Source: Deroplatys truncata | Taxonomy: Eukaryota > Arthropoda > Insecta > Mantodea > Mantidae | Length of the DNA stretch: 64,000 nt | NCBI GenBank assembly: GCA_030765065.1 | Contig: CM060990.1 | Coordinates: forward strand, 501,322,190-501,386,189 | Direction: 5' to 3' | Shown here: positions 1 through 10,266 of the stretch, piece after piece | Position numbering within the stretch: position 1 is the stretch's first letter | Layout of the letters: each line of letters starts with the position of its first letter | The notes under the pieces: generated by a model | Seen by the model: the letters and a program-made list of their open reading frames with translations, nothing else | Databases searched by the model: none | What the model was told of the DNA's origin: nothing | Translations under genes and position numbers: made by a program

Positions 1-960
1 AACAAGGCACCTTTTATCACCTCACCATTCCTATCCTTTAGTATGTGCGTTGTAGGCTTGGTAAGATTCACACGAAATACTTTGAAGATTCGAACACTCC
101 AGTTAGACTCAAAAACCCTTTTCAAAATGTCCTTTATCCTTAGATACCCTGAAATAATCACCAACACTGCACTTCGTTGCAGCCGTCTTCTCTCTTCGTT
201 CTTGATTATAATTATACACTGTCAGAAGAAGATCGTCGTTTTTCACTTCATTAGGCTTCATGCGGATAGTCGAATGAAAAGTATCATTGTACTCGCAATG
301 ATCCTAGGTAAAAGGTCTAACTACTTGTATGAGCCTTCGACTAAACATTCTCAGTATATCATATTCTTCAAGGTTCGAATTAAATGCTCAACAACTGAAG
401 CGTTCACATTGGTATAGGTGTTGTAGTGGTTAATACTATACTTTAACATTAATCATTTACGAAACTTATTATAAAATTCTTTCGCGTTGTCACTTTGAAT
501 ATTCCTGGATGGAGCATCCATTTCTTGTAATATATCCTCCATAGCGTTTGCAACGTTAACTCCGCCCTTATCCTTTAAAGGTTTTGCATATATAATTTTA
601 GAGTAAAAGTTTATTGCGATTAGGATGTATTTGAAAATTTTGTGCACTATTGCATAGGGTATCATTTCAATCAAGTCAATTTGTAATAAATCGTTGAGAC
701 CTTTGCTGATAATTTTGTGCCGTAAATAGTTCCTTCTCGCCGATCCGTGAAGCTCTCTGGCGATATTCTTTTTGGCGACCATGCTATAATTTTAGATGCT
801 TTCAACTCCCGGATAATTTCCTCAGTCTCGTGACTGTGGTTATTATTACCAGGGTCCCTCGAAGCAATAAGTAGCCTCGATCTCTTCACTAATGTGTTAG
901 GAATTCTCCAGAAAACGTAGTCAACCTCCTTATCTGGCTTATGTTTCTTCCATACCAGTC
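1..960 (-). pseudogene. Retroviral-type (rve) integrase, Polinton/F54H12.3-like, partial and frameshifted
   Basis: This is a DDE-type integrase that would insert element DNA into the chromosome. On the minus strand, around 880-780, the frame reads HETEEIIRELKASKIIAW. It then shifts to the frame of 782-453, where ARELHGSARRNYLRHKI is followed by LQIDLIEMIPYA (first catalytic Asp context) and by QSDNAKEFYNKF (second Asp context). Another shift leads to EYNDTFHSTIRMKPNEV near 300-245 (post-catalytic region) and to NWSVRIFKVFRVNLTKPTTH with ILKDRNGEVIKGAL at about 110-1, a chromo/SH3-like C-terminal tail. The gene therefore runs off the left edge a few residues before its expected end. At least three frame changes and scattered stops make it non-functional. 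Homology to the insect integrases annotated as transposon-derived F54H12.3-like is from memory of the family and is strong. Confidence 0.88.
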
Positions 961-999
961 CTACACCTGAATGTGTATTCAGCAGAGGACGTATTAATT

Positions 1000-1560
1000 T
1001 TTGTATTTATACGATTTACCAGATCTGAAAGGAGCATGGCTGGTGTAGCCACTTCTATAAAGAAAAGTGTTTTTCAGAATCTTAGCATATGTTTCCAAGT
1101 ATTCACTGGAGTATGCAGACATCTGAGGTAATCACTTAAAGATGACCTTCAAACGGTCGGTAACTTATAAGTTTCGTCGACAATCAATATTTGATTATTT
1201 ATAAAATGTATATCTTTATCTTCAAGCATATATCTACCATCCTGATATCTCACCCCGTATAATGTATCAATATAATCCTTGTCTTTTGAGCGAAGTAGAA
1301 ATACTTGTAGATTCGTCATTTTCATTCATACCGGTCTTCTCAGTCAAGTCCCGTTGAGTGTCCAAAATATCATTGAGGGGGCTGGTTATGGGCTTCAAAG
1401 CTTCGGACATGATGTGCTGAGTCTCAGACTTGAGACCTTTTAGAGCTCTTAGTTTTGCTTTTACAGCCTTTATATTCCTAGCTACAGACTCTTAAGTCTT
1501 ATGCATTCACTATCCATCTCACAAATAATGTGAAAATAGATGATTACCTTCAATTTATAG
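1000..1560 (-). pseudogene. Conserved companion gene of the Polinton-like element, function unknown, broken
   Basis: On the minus strand the 1490-1310 stretch reads a basic helical segment beginning NIKAVKAKLRALKGLKSE, then LKPITSPLNDILDTQRDL. After a frame break, 1250-1150 reads GRYMLEDKDIHFINNQILIV followed by DETYKLPTV. This order (a Lys-rich helix with an acidic linker, then a short 'G-x-x-M-x-x-x-D-I-x-F' block) recalls a hypothetical protein that I remember next to F54H12.3-type integrases in arthropod genomes; I do not know its function. Stops and shifts show it is dead. Start and end are approximate, and it could be the C-terminal half of the fibre-like gene upstream (1560-2931) rather than a separate gene. 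Confidence 0.5.
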
Positions 1561-2931
1561 CTTGCGTCCAACTTGAATTCTATAGTGTCAATAGCCTTAA
1601 CTAGCATACCGATCGAAGTTCTCAGTTCGGTTTCTTTCTTATGTTCCTGTTTATGTGTCTTGAAAGCCTCAGCAAAATTGCCGTATTAGCGTACTGGCTT
1701 CTGACCGATTCTTCTAGACTTGTGATTTGCTGCATATGATTGTTGTGGGTATCCATTATCATGTTTAGATTTTCCTCTAATATCTTAAATTTATCATTGG
1801 GAGAATCAGTTTTGAAAGTATTTAAAACTTCTGTCTTTAACTACTTGACTGTATCCTATAGATCTGAACTCGCCTCTTTGTTAACTTTTCTAAATTATTC
1901 GATTTCTGATTACATACATTCTCAAGATTTGTTTTCTTTCTATCAAGCTCTGCGGTAAGTTGTTTAATGGAGTCCATTAGAGAAACCGTCCTGTCTTTTG
2001 TAGACGTTTTTAGAGTATCCACTTTACCCGTAGTTTTATTCTAATTTGGTGCGATGTCTTGCAGCTTCTCACCTGTTTGCGTCTCGATTTCCTTTGGATT
2101 ACTTTTTAAAGTATTCAAAGTCTCAGCGGTTAATTGATTGATTCTTCCGTCCAGACTTGAAATTTGTCTAATAGCTAATTTCTCCAAATTATTCATTTTC
2201 TGATTACACATGCTTGGATAACTGTTTTCTCTCTTTCAAGTACCCCTGCCTGTTGTTTAATAGAAGTCATTAGGGAATCTATACTTTCTTAATGTTGAAA
2301 TTGTTAAAGCATCCACTTGCTCCGTAGTTTTGTTCAAATTCTTGCAGTTTCTTGTCTATTTACATTCCGATTTCCTTTGGCAAGTACCTGAACTGCTGTC
2401 GCGTCTTGTTCAATTTTCTAATGATCATATCTCTAGCATATATTTTAATTACAGCGTCCATATCTCCAAGAGGATCTGCTATATCAATGCTTCTCGTATT
2501 GCCAAATATAATGTTGCTTTTATCATCTGTTGGTTGCATACTGGGGTTGATGTATTCAGTGATAAACTTTCTATTCGGAATATCATTAACGTCAACTGGA
2601 TCTAGCAATACCTTCAATCTAACTTTGTCAATCACGATGTTATTTTCCTTATCCCCCTTGAGAATGAATCTTGAAATTAATTCATCGTTCATTGTCTTAA
2701 CCATAACTTAACTTTTCTAGCATTTTGCTGACCAAAATATAGCATCATATTTTCGAGAGCATCCACATAATTCTTATTGGATACATCATGATTATCTTCA
2801 ACATCGTGGACATTGCACAATCTCTTATTCTTGAATTGATAGATTCCTTTGACATCTCTATTTATGATAAAACGATCAAGCACATTTCTAACTGGAGCAG
2901 TTCTCTGGGAGCCGAACCTGTCGAAGCTCAT
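1560..2931 (-). pseudogene. Fibre-like / coiled-coil structural gene of the Polinton-like element, broken
   Basis: The best start is the Met at 2931 (80-codon stretch to 2689), continued with a frame change by 2704-2360 and then by fragments to about 1560. The N-terminal part contains three copies of a 24-residue unit: KRLCNVHDVEDNHDVSNKNY (residues 36-55 of the first stretch), RLKVLLDPVDVNDIPNRKF (residues 29-47 of the second) and RSIDIADPLGDMDAVIKIY (about residues 71-89). They share a basic residue at position 2, D at 8 and 14 and an aromatic residue near 20. Such units resemble shaft repeats of phage and virus fibre proteins. The rest, for example 2022-1837, is Lys/Glu/Asn/Leu-rich and coiled-coil-like (SIKQLTAELDRKKTNLENV). 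A virion attachment or scaffold role is inference. Several stops interrupt it. Confidence 0.5.
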
Positions 2932-3430
2932 GATTAAATACTAATGACCGTTATCTTTAAAACTGTTCCTATATCGCCCATCATTCATGTGAAATTCAGG
3001 AACTATCACAACAAAGGTGATCTTTCGGATACACTCTCCCAAACACTCTTACACAGATCTTTAAATTCATTGTAGGTCATGTCGGTATTTACGTAATCTT
3101 CATAAATATGTTTCATTTTAAATTATCCTGCCTGAAAAGAATAATCATGTTTGTATTATCGCGAATTAAATGTTTTGGAACTTTAGCTAGGATTATGTTA
3201 AATATACAGAGTTGACATTTGGATGTCTACGCATACTGCAAAAGGACTGCATTTCAGTAATGACATCATCAAATATAAATATCGAAGAAAATGTATGTGA
3301 AATAAGCAGTCCTAGGAATTAAAACTTATTTGAGGGTACTAGACATCAGTTATTATCAACAATAGTGGAGTGTGACATGGAGTAGGAAACTTCATTGAAA
3401 AAACGACTGAAATCGTATTTTATACGATGC
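2932..3430. promoter_or_regulatory. Divergent intergenic spacer between fibre-like and polymerase genes
   Basis: About 500 bases of AT-rich DNA separate the 5' ends of two oppositely transcribed gene blocks, so the promoters for both directions should lie here. I see no reading frame and no precise promoter element that I would defend. The assignment rests only on the head-to-head gene layout. Confidence 0.3.
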
Positions 3431-6400
3431 AATTCATCTATGGAGCTGAATGTTTATCTACAGTACACAACACAACGAATAATTCAAGCAGTACACAAGG
3501 ATTTGGGCATCGATGAGATTGCGAAAATTAATCTACTGGTTGAGTGCTGATTTATGAAAAGTATCGGAGAAAGCTCTGAAAAGATACTTAAAACACTGAA
3601 TCAGCATGAGTTTCAAGAAATGGGTCTGAACACTATCTTGGAAGCACAATTCAAGAAATTGGCTGCTGAAATGGAGGAGTCGCAGCTTAAGGGTAGCAAC
3701 TGAGCCTTGCTTGCGGTGGAAGGGTTCGACTCCGTAATAAGTACAATATGTTACGAGGGAGTAACTGCATTACACTACATCCATCTTTGAAGCAAGAAAA
3801 GCCTGTATAAATATCAAGAATTATACTGATGAGAAATGCTTCATGTATTCCTTACTAGTCAAATTCGTCGGGTAAAAGCCTCAACGCGTTACAAACTACA
3901 AGGAAGTTCAAGAGAAGTATCACTTCAGCTGTGTTCCATACCCTACACCATTGCTCAAATACTTAAGCTTGAGAACTTCAACAGTGTGTCCATCAAGGTC
4001 TTCGGGCTGGATGAGAAGCAAGAAGTGTTTCCTATAAAGATTGCGGTTGCTAAATCAGATGACTATCCTAACCTAATAATACTAAGTGATAGCATAGGAA
4101 TACACCACTACGTACATATCAAAAATTTTGAAATACTTATTCATCGTTAGAAAACTATGAATGAGGGATGAGTGACAGCGTGTAAGAATTATTTTTCACA
4201 ATTTGATAATCGGTATGGACAAAGTACACTGAAAAAAACACAAGAACATGCCTGCATTTGTGACCAACATGATATTGCAGGGGTAGTTATGCCAAAAAGA
4301 CAACTCAATTGTACAATTTAAAAACGTTGAGAGGAAGCTGAAAGTGCTGTGTCATCTATACGGACTTTGAGAGTATTCCCATGCCGTATCATACATGCAG
4401 TGGTAATTCTGGAATATCCTATACGACCGCATGTCAGAAACATTAGCCGATGGGCTTTTGTGTTTACGTCAGGCGCCATCCGACTTTGAACATCTAGAAG
4501 CTGTTCTTCCTACTCAGCTGCATGTATATCGTGGATATGATGTTTCTGGGAAGTTTATGGAATTTCAAGCATCCCCCACAAAGAAAATCATCAATATATA
4601 CAAATCCGCTAAGCCTCTTAAACTTACTGATCAATAACAAAAGGATTCCGATTCCTCTACAGCGTGCTACTTATACGACAAAACATTTACAAGAAGATAA
4701 CTGGAAAGTGAGCGAACACGATCACGCCAGCGGCGTATACCGAGGAAATCTTCATAATAAGAGCAATTTAGCAGGCAAAAGACTTAAGTATATTACCGTC
4801 TTCAAACACTATCTTAGCGGATATGACTCTCATTTCATTGTTAAGAAGTTGGGATGTGCAAGTGAACGAATGGAGGTAATTCCTAAATCCAAGGAAAGCT
4901 ACAGCTCATTCTCCAAGTATATCGGAGATATAAAGCTTCGGTTAGTGGATGGATTTCGGTTCCTGCGTAAAAGCTTGGATAAGCTGGTATCAAATCTAGC
5001 GTCATGTCCTGAAACACTGAAGTACTTCGGAGAAGACAAGTTGAGTTTGATAACTCGTATAGGAGTATCTCCGTATGATTACGTACTTCATGGGATGTCT
5101 TGAAAGAAAACCTGCCTGGCTCCTAAGGACTCCCTTTAGTGTTGGTGACTACAGCCATGCTGGGAATGTATGGACGCTACTTAATGTGAGAAACATGGGT
5201 GAATACAGTGACCACTACTTATCTCAGATGTACTTCTAGCTGATGTCTTTGAGATATTCAGAGAGCAGACCCTGAAAACACATAAAGTTGATCCTGCTCA
5301 TTATAAGATATAAGGAGAGGCTTATGTTAAGTTTAGCATCGGTATCAAGAGGCTAATAATGCCCACATTAAAAAGTTTGATCCCTCGAGCTCGCCCAATT
5401 TATTACACGTGGGAACGCCAATAACCAATAAGGTTGCACAATGTGCCACGCATTTCCTTATGGAGGATTTCAGTGGGCTTCTCCTGAGGACATCGAGTTA
5501 GAAACACCACGAGTAGATGATCCTCGTGGATATATGCTGGAATTTGATATCAAATTTACTGCTGAGCTCTGTGACCTACACAATTTCCTGCCTGAGTGTA
5601 TGAAGCCCGAGGGTTCGTCTACAAAGAAACTAATACCCCATCTTGAATCCCGAAAGAAGTAGTAGTGCATTACAGGACCTTGAACCAAGCTCTTAGTCGT
5701 GGGCTACAGCTAACAAAACTCCATCGTGTGCTATAATTCCAACAGTCTCAGTGATTAAAGCCTTATGCGAAATTTAACCACAGGCTATGAAAGCAGGTTG
5801 CGAATGATTTTGAGAAGGATCTTCAAAAGCAGTTCAACAATGCTATGTTTGGAATAACTATGGAGAACCTGCGTATTCGTAGGGATATACGACTGTTTAC
5901 CTGTAAGAAGACCCTTGAAAAGTTTTTCTAAACCTACGTTTATCGATAGGAAAATATATACTACTAACCTAGCTGCTGTGCATTTGGCTTTACGACAAAT
6001 CGTATTCAACAACCCTATATAAATGAGTATGCTGGATGTCTCTAAGAGATCAATGTGCCACTATCATTATGGTGTGTTGTTGCCGTATTACGACCTGAGA
6101 ACATTCAGATTATGTATTTGGACACTGACTCATTCATACATCGAGTGACAACTAAAGATGTATTCCGGGAAAAATTGCGTTTACTTGAGCACCTAGATAA
6201 CATTATTATCCTACAAATATATGTTATTTAGCTCTAAACAAGATGTTTGGAAAATTTAAAGGTGAAGCCACTGGTAAAATTACTTATCCTTTAGTCGGAC
6301 TAAGTCGTAAGATGTATGCACTAGATATCCACAGATCTTTGATAAAAAGATAAACCATATAAGACGTAGTGCCATTAAGCAGTACATCAAATTTGAAAGC

Positions 6401-6600
6401 TATACACATTGTCTTAAAACCAAAGAAATAATAAGAAGGCCCATGAATTTGATCCTGTCTCGACAGCATGCCGTCACCTCAGTACAAGTGAATAAAATCA
6501 CTTTGACTTCTTACGACGATAAAAGATTTATTGCAGAGGATGGAGTAGCAATATATGCGTATGGACATTACGGTATTACAAATAGTGCTTAAGAGGATAT
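3430..6600 (+). pseudogene. Protein-primed family-B DNA polymerase (DNA_pol_B_2 type), heavily degraded
   Basis: This would replicate the element with a protein primer. Identifiable blocks in order: a leader with RLRNKYNMLRGSNCITLHPS (about 3735-3790); 3836-4150 with NSVSIKVFGLDEKQEVFPIK, a typical N-terminal segment; 4522-5103 with the exonuclease-region signature HYLSGYDSHFIVKKLG; 5441-5662 with FPYGGFQW and YMLEFDIKF (palm region after the first catalytic Asp block); about 5800-5870 with FNNAMFGITMENLR (the B-motif helix); about 6110-6145 with LDTDSFIH, the degraded catalytic DTDS motif; 6240-6310 with KFKGEATGKITYPLVGLS; and near 6490-6590 VNKITLTSYDDKRFI then YAYGHYGI, the C-terminal block. 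More than ten stops or shifts separate them. The expected DPAHY block is visible near 5290-5305. The family is well supported; start and end are approximate. Confidence 0.87.
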
Positions 6601-6709
6601 AACCTGGATCTCAAGGTGATGATTTTCTCCGTGAGTCTACAATTTAAAAATGGAAGCTTACTCAAATATATACCTAGGAGACACCTGATGAATAAAGAAG
6701 AATAAGAAA

Positions 6710-6889
6710 ATGGAAGTAGGGGCGTTAAACTTGCCGTTAGGAACAAACCCTAGCGCCGGTCTCAAGCCCAGAAAAATGAGGAGAAGTGCATACACTTACA
6801 ATCTATATATACTTAAGCATCGACTAACTGGTAAAGCTAATACGCCTATCCAAATATGTAACCACAAAAAAACGAGAAACTCTGGGTAA
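6710..6889 (+). CDS. 59-codon ORF just downstream of the polymerase pseudogene, unknown
   Basis: The frame opens at ATG 6710 and ends at TAA 6887-6889. The protein begins MEVGALNLPLGTNPS and continues with a basic, Tyr-rich stretch (RKMRRSAYTYNLYILK). It has no membrane segment or recognised motif. It follows the polymerase by about 110 bases on the same strand and could be a remnant of another element gene, or chance. An in-frame TGA lies seven codons upstream, so it is not an extension of a longer local frame. Confidence 0.2.
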   Translation: MEVGALNLPLGTNPSAGLKPRKMRRSAYTYNLYILKHRLTGKANTPIQICNHKKTRNSG

Positions 6890-7079
6890 AATCAATAATA
6901 TCACTAAACAAACCTATGTTTGTGTTAGAAACACCGTTAGCTGTGCATAGTTTATCACATGTTAGCATTAGAATATACAGAAGTGCATAAAAGAAGCTGA
7001 CATATTAGAAATGATTGTAGAACATCACAATTTATATATTATAGAAGAGGAAACCTCTATAAAACATAAGAGAATGTTT

Positions 7080-8260
7080 TAAAAGCGTGTTAAATGCCCT
7101 TTATAGTTTCCAAAATACCTTCACAACCCTCTTCATTTCTGTCCTAAAGAAGCCTGTGCCCACCTAATTCCGTAGGCTAAAAGGCTTTTAAGGAGCTTCA
7201 AATGCTCATATCTGAACGTTCGGAAAAGTACCTGTGGAAGTGTCAAAGAACCTTAAATCAGTAATACGATTCCCCAGAATGCTCTAAAAACCTTTGTTGA
7301 AGCCATGAAAATACCTGAAGCATTTTCTAAGAAAACCCTTCAGAAATACCTAAAAACCTGTGCCAATACCATGAAAACAGTTACATTAATTTCTAAAATC
7401 CCTTCAGAATACCTGAAAACCTCAGTAAAAAACCATGAGTATACCGATTTCTGTCTGAAACAAAGCTCAGAATACCCTAGAAACCTGTGTCTATGCCTCA
7501 TCCATAACCTGAAGTACCTTCAAGGGACATTAAAGACTGCTATTAGTACTCTCGAAAATGCTTGCATAGATGTCAAATACATTAAAAATAACATAAAATA
7601 CATTCAAGATGTTCTGAAAGATCTTAAAAACCTGCATCAATACCCCGGAAATAACTGCTCCAGTTTCCCAAATGCCTTCTAAACACCTGAAATTCTTCTG
7701 CCAGTGTACGAGAATGTCCTGGAAGCCTGTGGCCATACCTGCAATGCCTGCAATTGTGTTTGAGAAGCCCGCAAATGGATACCAAAATGCTCTAACATTT
7801 CTGCTCCAGTGGCCAAAATACATTCAAGATCCTACATCAACGCTCTAAACTATCTGTCACTTTGTCTAAAAACGTCTTTGAAACACTTGAAATTCTCCTG
7901 CCCGTGTACCAGAATCTTCTGAAAGCCTGTGTCCCTAACTAAAATGCTCCAAAAATGATCAAAAATGCCTGTACCTGTGTCTAAGAACTCCTAAATGGAT
8001 ACTAAAATACTCTACTCCAGTGACCAAAATACCTTAGAAATCCTGCACCAATATCCTAAAATACCTGTTTCTGGGTCTAAATGTGTCTTTGAAACACCTG
8101 AAATTCTCCTGCCTTTGTATCAGAATGTCCTGAAATCTGTAAGAGAATGCTAAATGCCTATTCCATTGTATCGAAATACCATCGGAATACCAACTGTGTA
8201 AGCTAAACGAATCCCCAAAGTGGCCTATAAGTGCCTTCTGAATATTTATAGCTACACCGG
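7080..8260. repeat. Degenerate tandem-repeat field with a ~200-bp higher-order unit
   Basis: The phrase 'aatacctgaaaacctgtg' and close variants recur at about 7340, 7405, 7470, 7620, 7710, 7910, 8035 and 8120, suggesting an old monomer of roughly 65-100 bases. A longer unit starting 'gaaacacctgaaattctcc' recurs at about 7680, 7877 and 8091, giving a higher-order period of about 197-214 bases. The open reading frames at 7305-7682 (+) and 7530-7823 (-) are products of the repeat, not genes. Confidence 0.65.
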
Positions 8261-8289
8261 TGATCTAAATTCCTTCTAAACCATTCAAC

Positions 8290-8805
8290 CCCTCCTAGAA
8301 TCCTTGAAATCCCTAAATACCTACAACCCCTGCCTTCCCTATCTCTATCCCATATAAACACATTTGCTAGTACTCTGCCGCCCGCCTAGCCTAGCATCTC
8401 TCATCGACATCCCTATCTCTCCCATATAAACGCATGTGCTATCCTTCTGCTCTGTCTAACCTGGCATCTGTTCTCGTATTCCGTATCTCTCTCATATAAA
8501 AATCTCCCTATGATTACGCCCATCCTGTCTAGCTTAGAATCTCCCCTCGTTTTCCCTATCTCTTGCCAAAAAACGCATTTTCTAGTCCTAGCTTTCAACC
8601 CTGTCTCGACTAGCATCTCTCCTCGTATCTCCTATCGCTTCCATATAAACGCATATTCTACTCTTCAACCCCTGTCTAGCCTAGCAGCTCTCCTCGTTTT
8701 CCCTGTCTCTCCCATATAAACGCATATTCTACTTTCAAGCCCTGTCCCTAGTATCTCTGCTCGTATTCCCTATCTCTGCCATATAAACGCGTTTACGGTC
8801 ACAAC
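8290..8805 (+). repeat. ~72-bp tandem array, each unit with a CATATAAACGCAT box
   Basis: The octamer catataaa sits at 8351, 8423, 8493, 8642, 8713 and 8780, with a decayed copy near 8566 (gccaaaaaacgcat), so spacing is 67-76 bases over seven units. Each unit also carries 'ctagcctagcatctctcctc' and 'ttccctatctctcc' blocks, making it strongly C/T-rich on the plus strand apart from the box. It directly follows the 7.1-8.26 kb repeat field. No gene is visible. The box matches a TATA element in sequence, but promoter activity is untested. Confidence 0.75.
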
Positions 8806-9773
8806 GTGGGCTAGCTTCGCTCTATATATCCTACTAGTGGGAATCAAACCATGTATCCAATTCAGAAGACAGCAATTAAAGTGAATGTTATTTAGCATTA
8901 TGGCCTCAGCATGATTATTTTGTTCCATTATTTTTGCGCCTTAAAATCTGACGTCAGGTTGGTGCCAGAATGCTGACTATTTAAATACAGAGTCGGTTTT
9001 TCCACCTTTGTTTTCATTATATCATTATCTTCCCTTTGAACTTTATCTGTCGCTTCCGTTTTAATTTCCACAGAGATATTTGATAGCTCTAACAAAGTGT
9101 TAAACACTACATATACAGAATAAGTTAGTGTGCGCCAATTTTGTCATGGCTTTAAAACAATCTATAAATACTACATGTGCTTTTAGACGTCCATTTTAAT
9201 TGATTCTTGCTTAAGAAAAGCTGGATCACAAGGGTGTTAGGAAATAAAAATTTCGCTTTCCTTATTAACCTGAGTTATTTGATTTCCACAATTACATTTC
9301 TGAGGTAAATACAAACCAGTGTCCATGTCAGCACTGTTTATGAATGACACAAATAACTGGCAATCGGCAATTAAGGTCACTTAACACCTTTCTTCGTCAA
9401 TACTATCCCACAATAAAGCTTTAATTGGACAGTTTGTGTGCATTAATATCTTAATCTCGGCCCATGCATTGAAGACGGTACATGTTTACCACACTGCAGC
9501 ATTCACTCTCAAGTATGTAAGCGCAGGATAATTTTATGGTGAAAACGAGAGGAAAATGGTGTACAAGATATGGATATTAAAGCTGTGGAATCTGGCTTGT
9601 AAGATTATGTGACATGGCTAAGACTGGAACCGCGGATCTTAGGTTTTCCATGCTAGGCTCTACCAGTGACGTAATCTGTATTAAACCTTGTCATCTGAGT
9701 CATATAACCCGGGGCACTTCAAGGCGAACTGAAACATTCTTAAACATAATATCTTTTTGACATAATGTAACAT
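8806..9773. other. Intergenic, nothing recognised
   Basis: AT-rich unique-looking sequence without coding potential, tRNA-like heads or tandem structure that I can see. Confidence 0.5.
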
Positions 9774-10266
9774 ACCGAGCGAGATGGCTCCGCGGTAACT
9801 CTGCGGCTCGCATTCGGGGGGTCCCGAATTAGGTTCCCAGTGGCCGTCCACTTTGACCTTGTGTTGTTTGTAGTTTCCCTGGTTGATATATGCGAATACC
9901 GGAGAGATGTGTTCTACTCCGGCCTTCCTCTCTCTTCCATTTGCTCTTATTTCGTTTCTTTTTCATGTTTCATGTTGGCTCCAGGGCTGTGGTTCGGTCG
10001 ATGTCGGGAAGATGGCTTAGAGACTTGCGATTTGAAATTTTTTCTCGGCCTTGTTAGAGGGAAGCTTGTCGAGCCTCCACTGCTGGATCGTGTTTCCTCG
10101 GTCCCATCACAGAGACGTCTCCGAGCGACCCTCCCATAACCGGGTGGTCAAGCCTGGGACTGTTAGGGTATTCTGCGTGTCTCTTCGACATTCATCTTCT
10201 CTGCATATCTGCGTCACTATCATGTTAAAAACGTTACAGAAAGAAATAGAAGAAAAGAAGAAGTTA
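9774..10266 (+). mobile_element. tRNA-derived SINE (family 1) with A/G-rich tail
   Basis: The head reads accgagcgagatggctccg, with a polymerase III A-box-like 'tggctccgcgg' and the 'attcggggggtcccgaatt' B-box region. The body is GC-richer than the flanks and ends in an A/G-rich tail (aaagaaatagaagaaaag) near 10240-10266. The same head occurs at 23.77 kb (-), 24.50 kb (+) and 27.36 kb (-). SINEs are copied by LINE machinery in trans. Open frames inside it are incidental. Confidence 0.6.

Larger units (their letters stand above)
1..7000. mobile_element. Decayed Polinton/Maverick (adintovirus-like) element, left end cut by window
   Basis: The unit is defined by a retroviral-type integrase and a protein-primed family-B DNA polymerase in one block, the hallmark pair of Polinton/Maverick elements and the related adintoviruses. 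Integrase, a companion gene and a fibre-like gene lie on the minus strand (1-2931); the polymerase lies on the plus strand (about 3430-6600). The two transcription units diverge from about 2.9-3.4 kb. Every gene is broken by stops and frameshifts, so this is an old inactive copy. I see no capsid, ATPase or protease gene. The rest of the element, including one terminus, must lie left of position 1. I could not fix the right terminus; the tandem repeats from about 7.08 kb look foreign to it. Class is well supported; borders are inferred. Confidence 0.8.

Noticed and set aside
7305..7823. 125- and 97-codon frames as genes
   Set aside because: They follow the tandem repeat monomers on both strands.
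8290..8805. CRISPR-like regular spacing
   Set aside because: Units are diverged throughout with no constant repeat and unique spacer pattern, and the DNA is eukaryotic.
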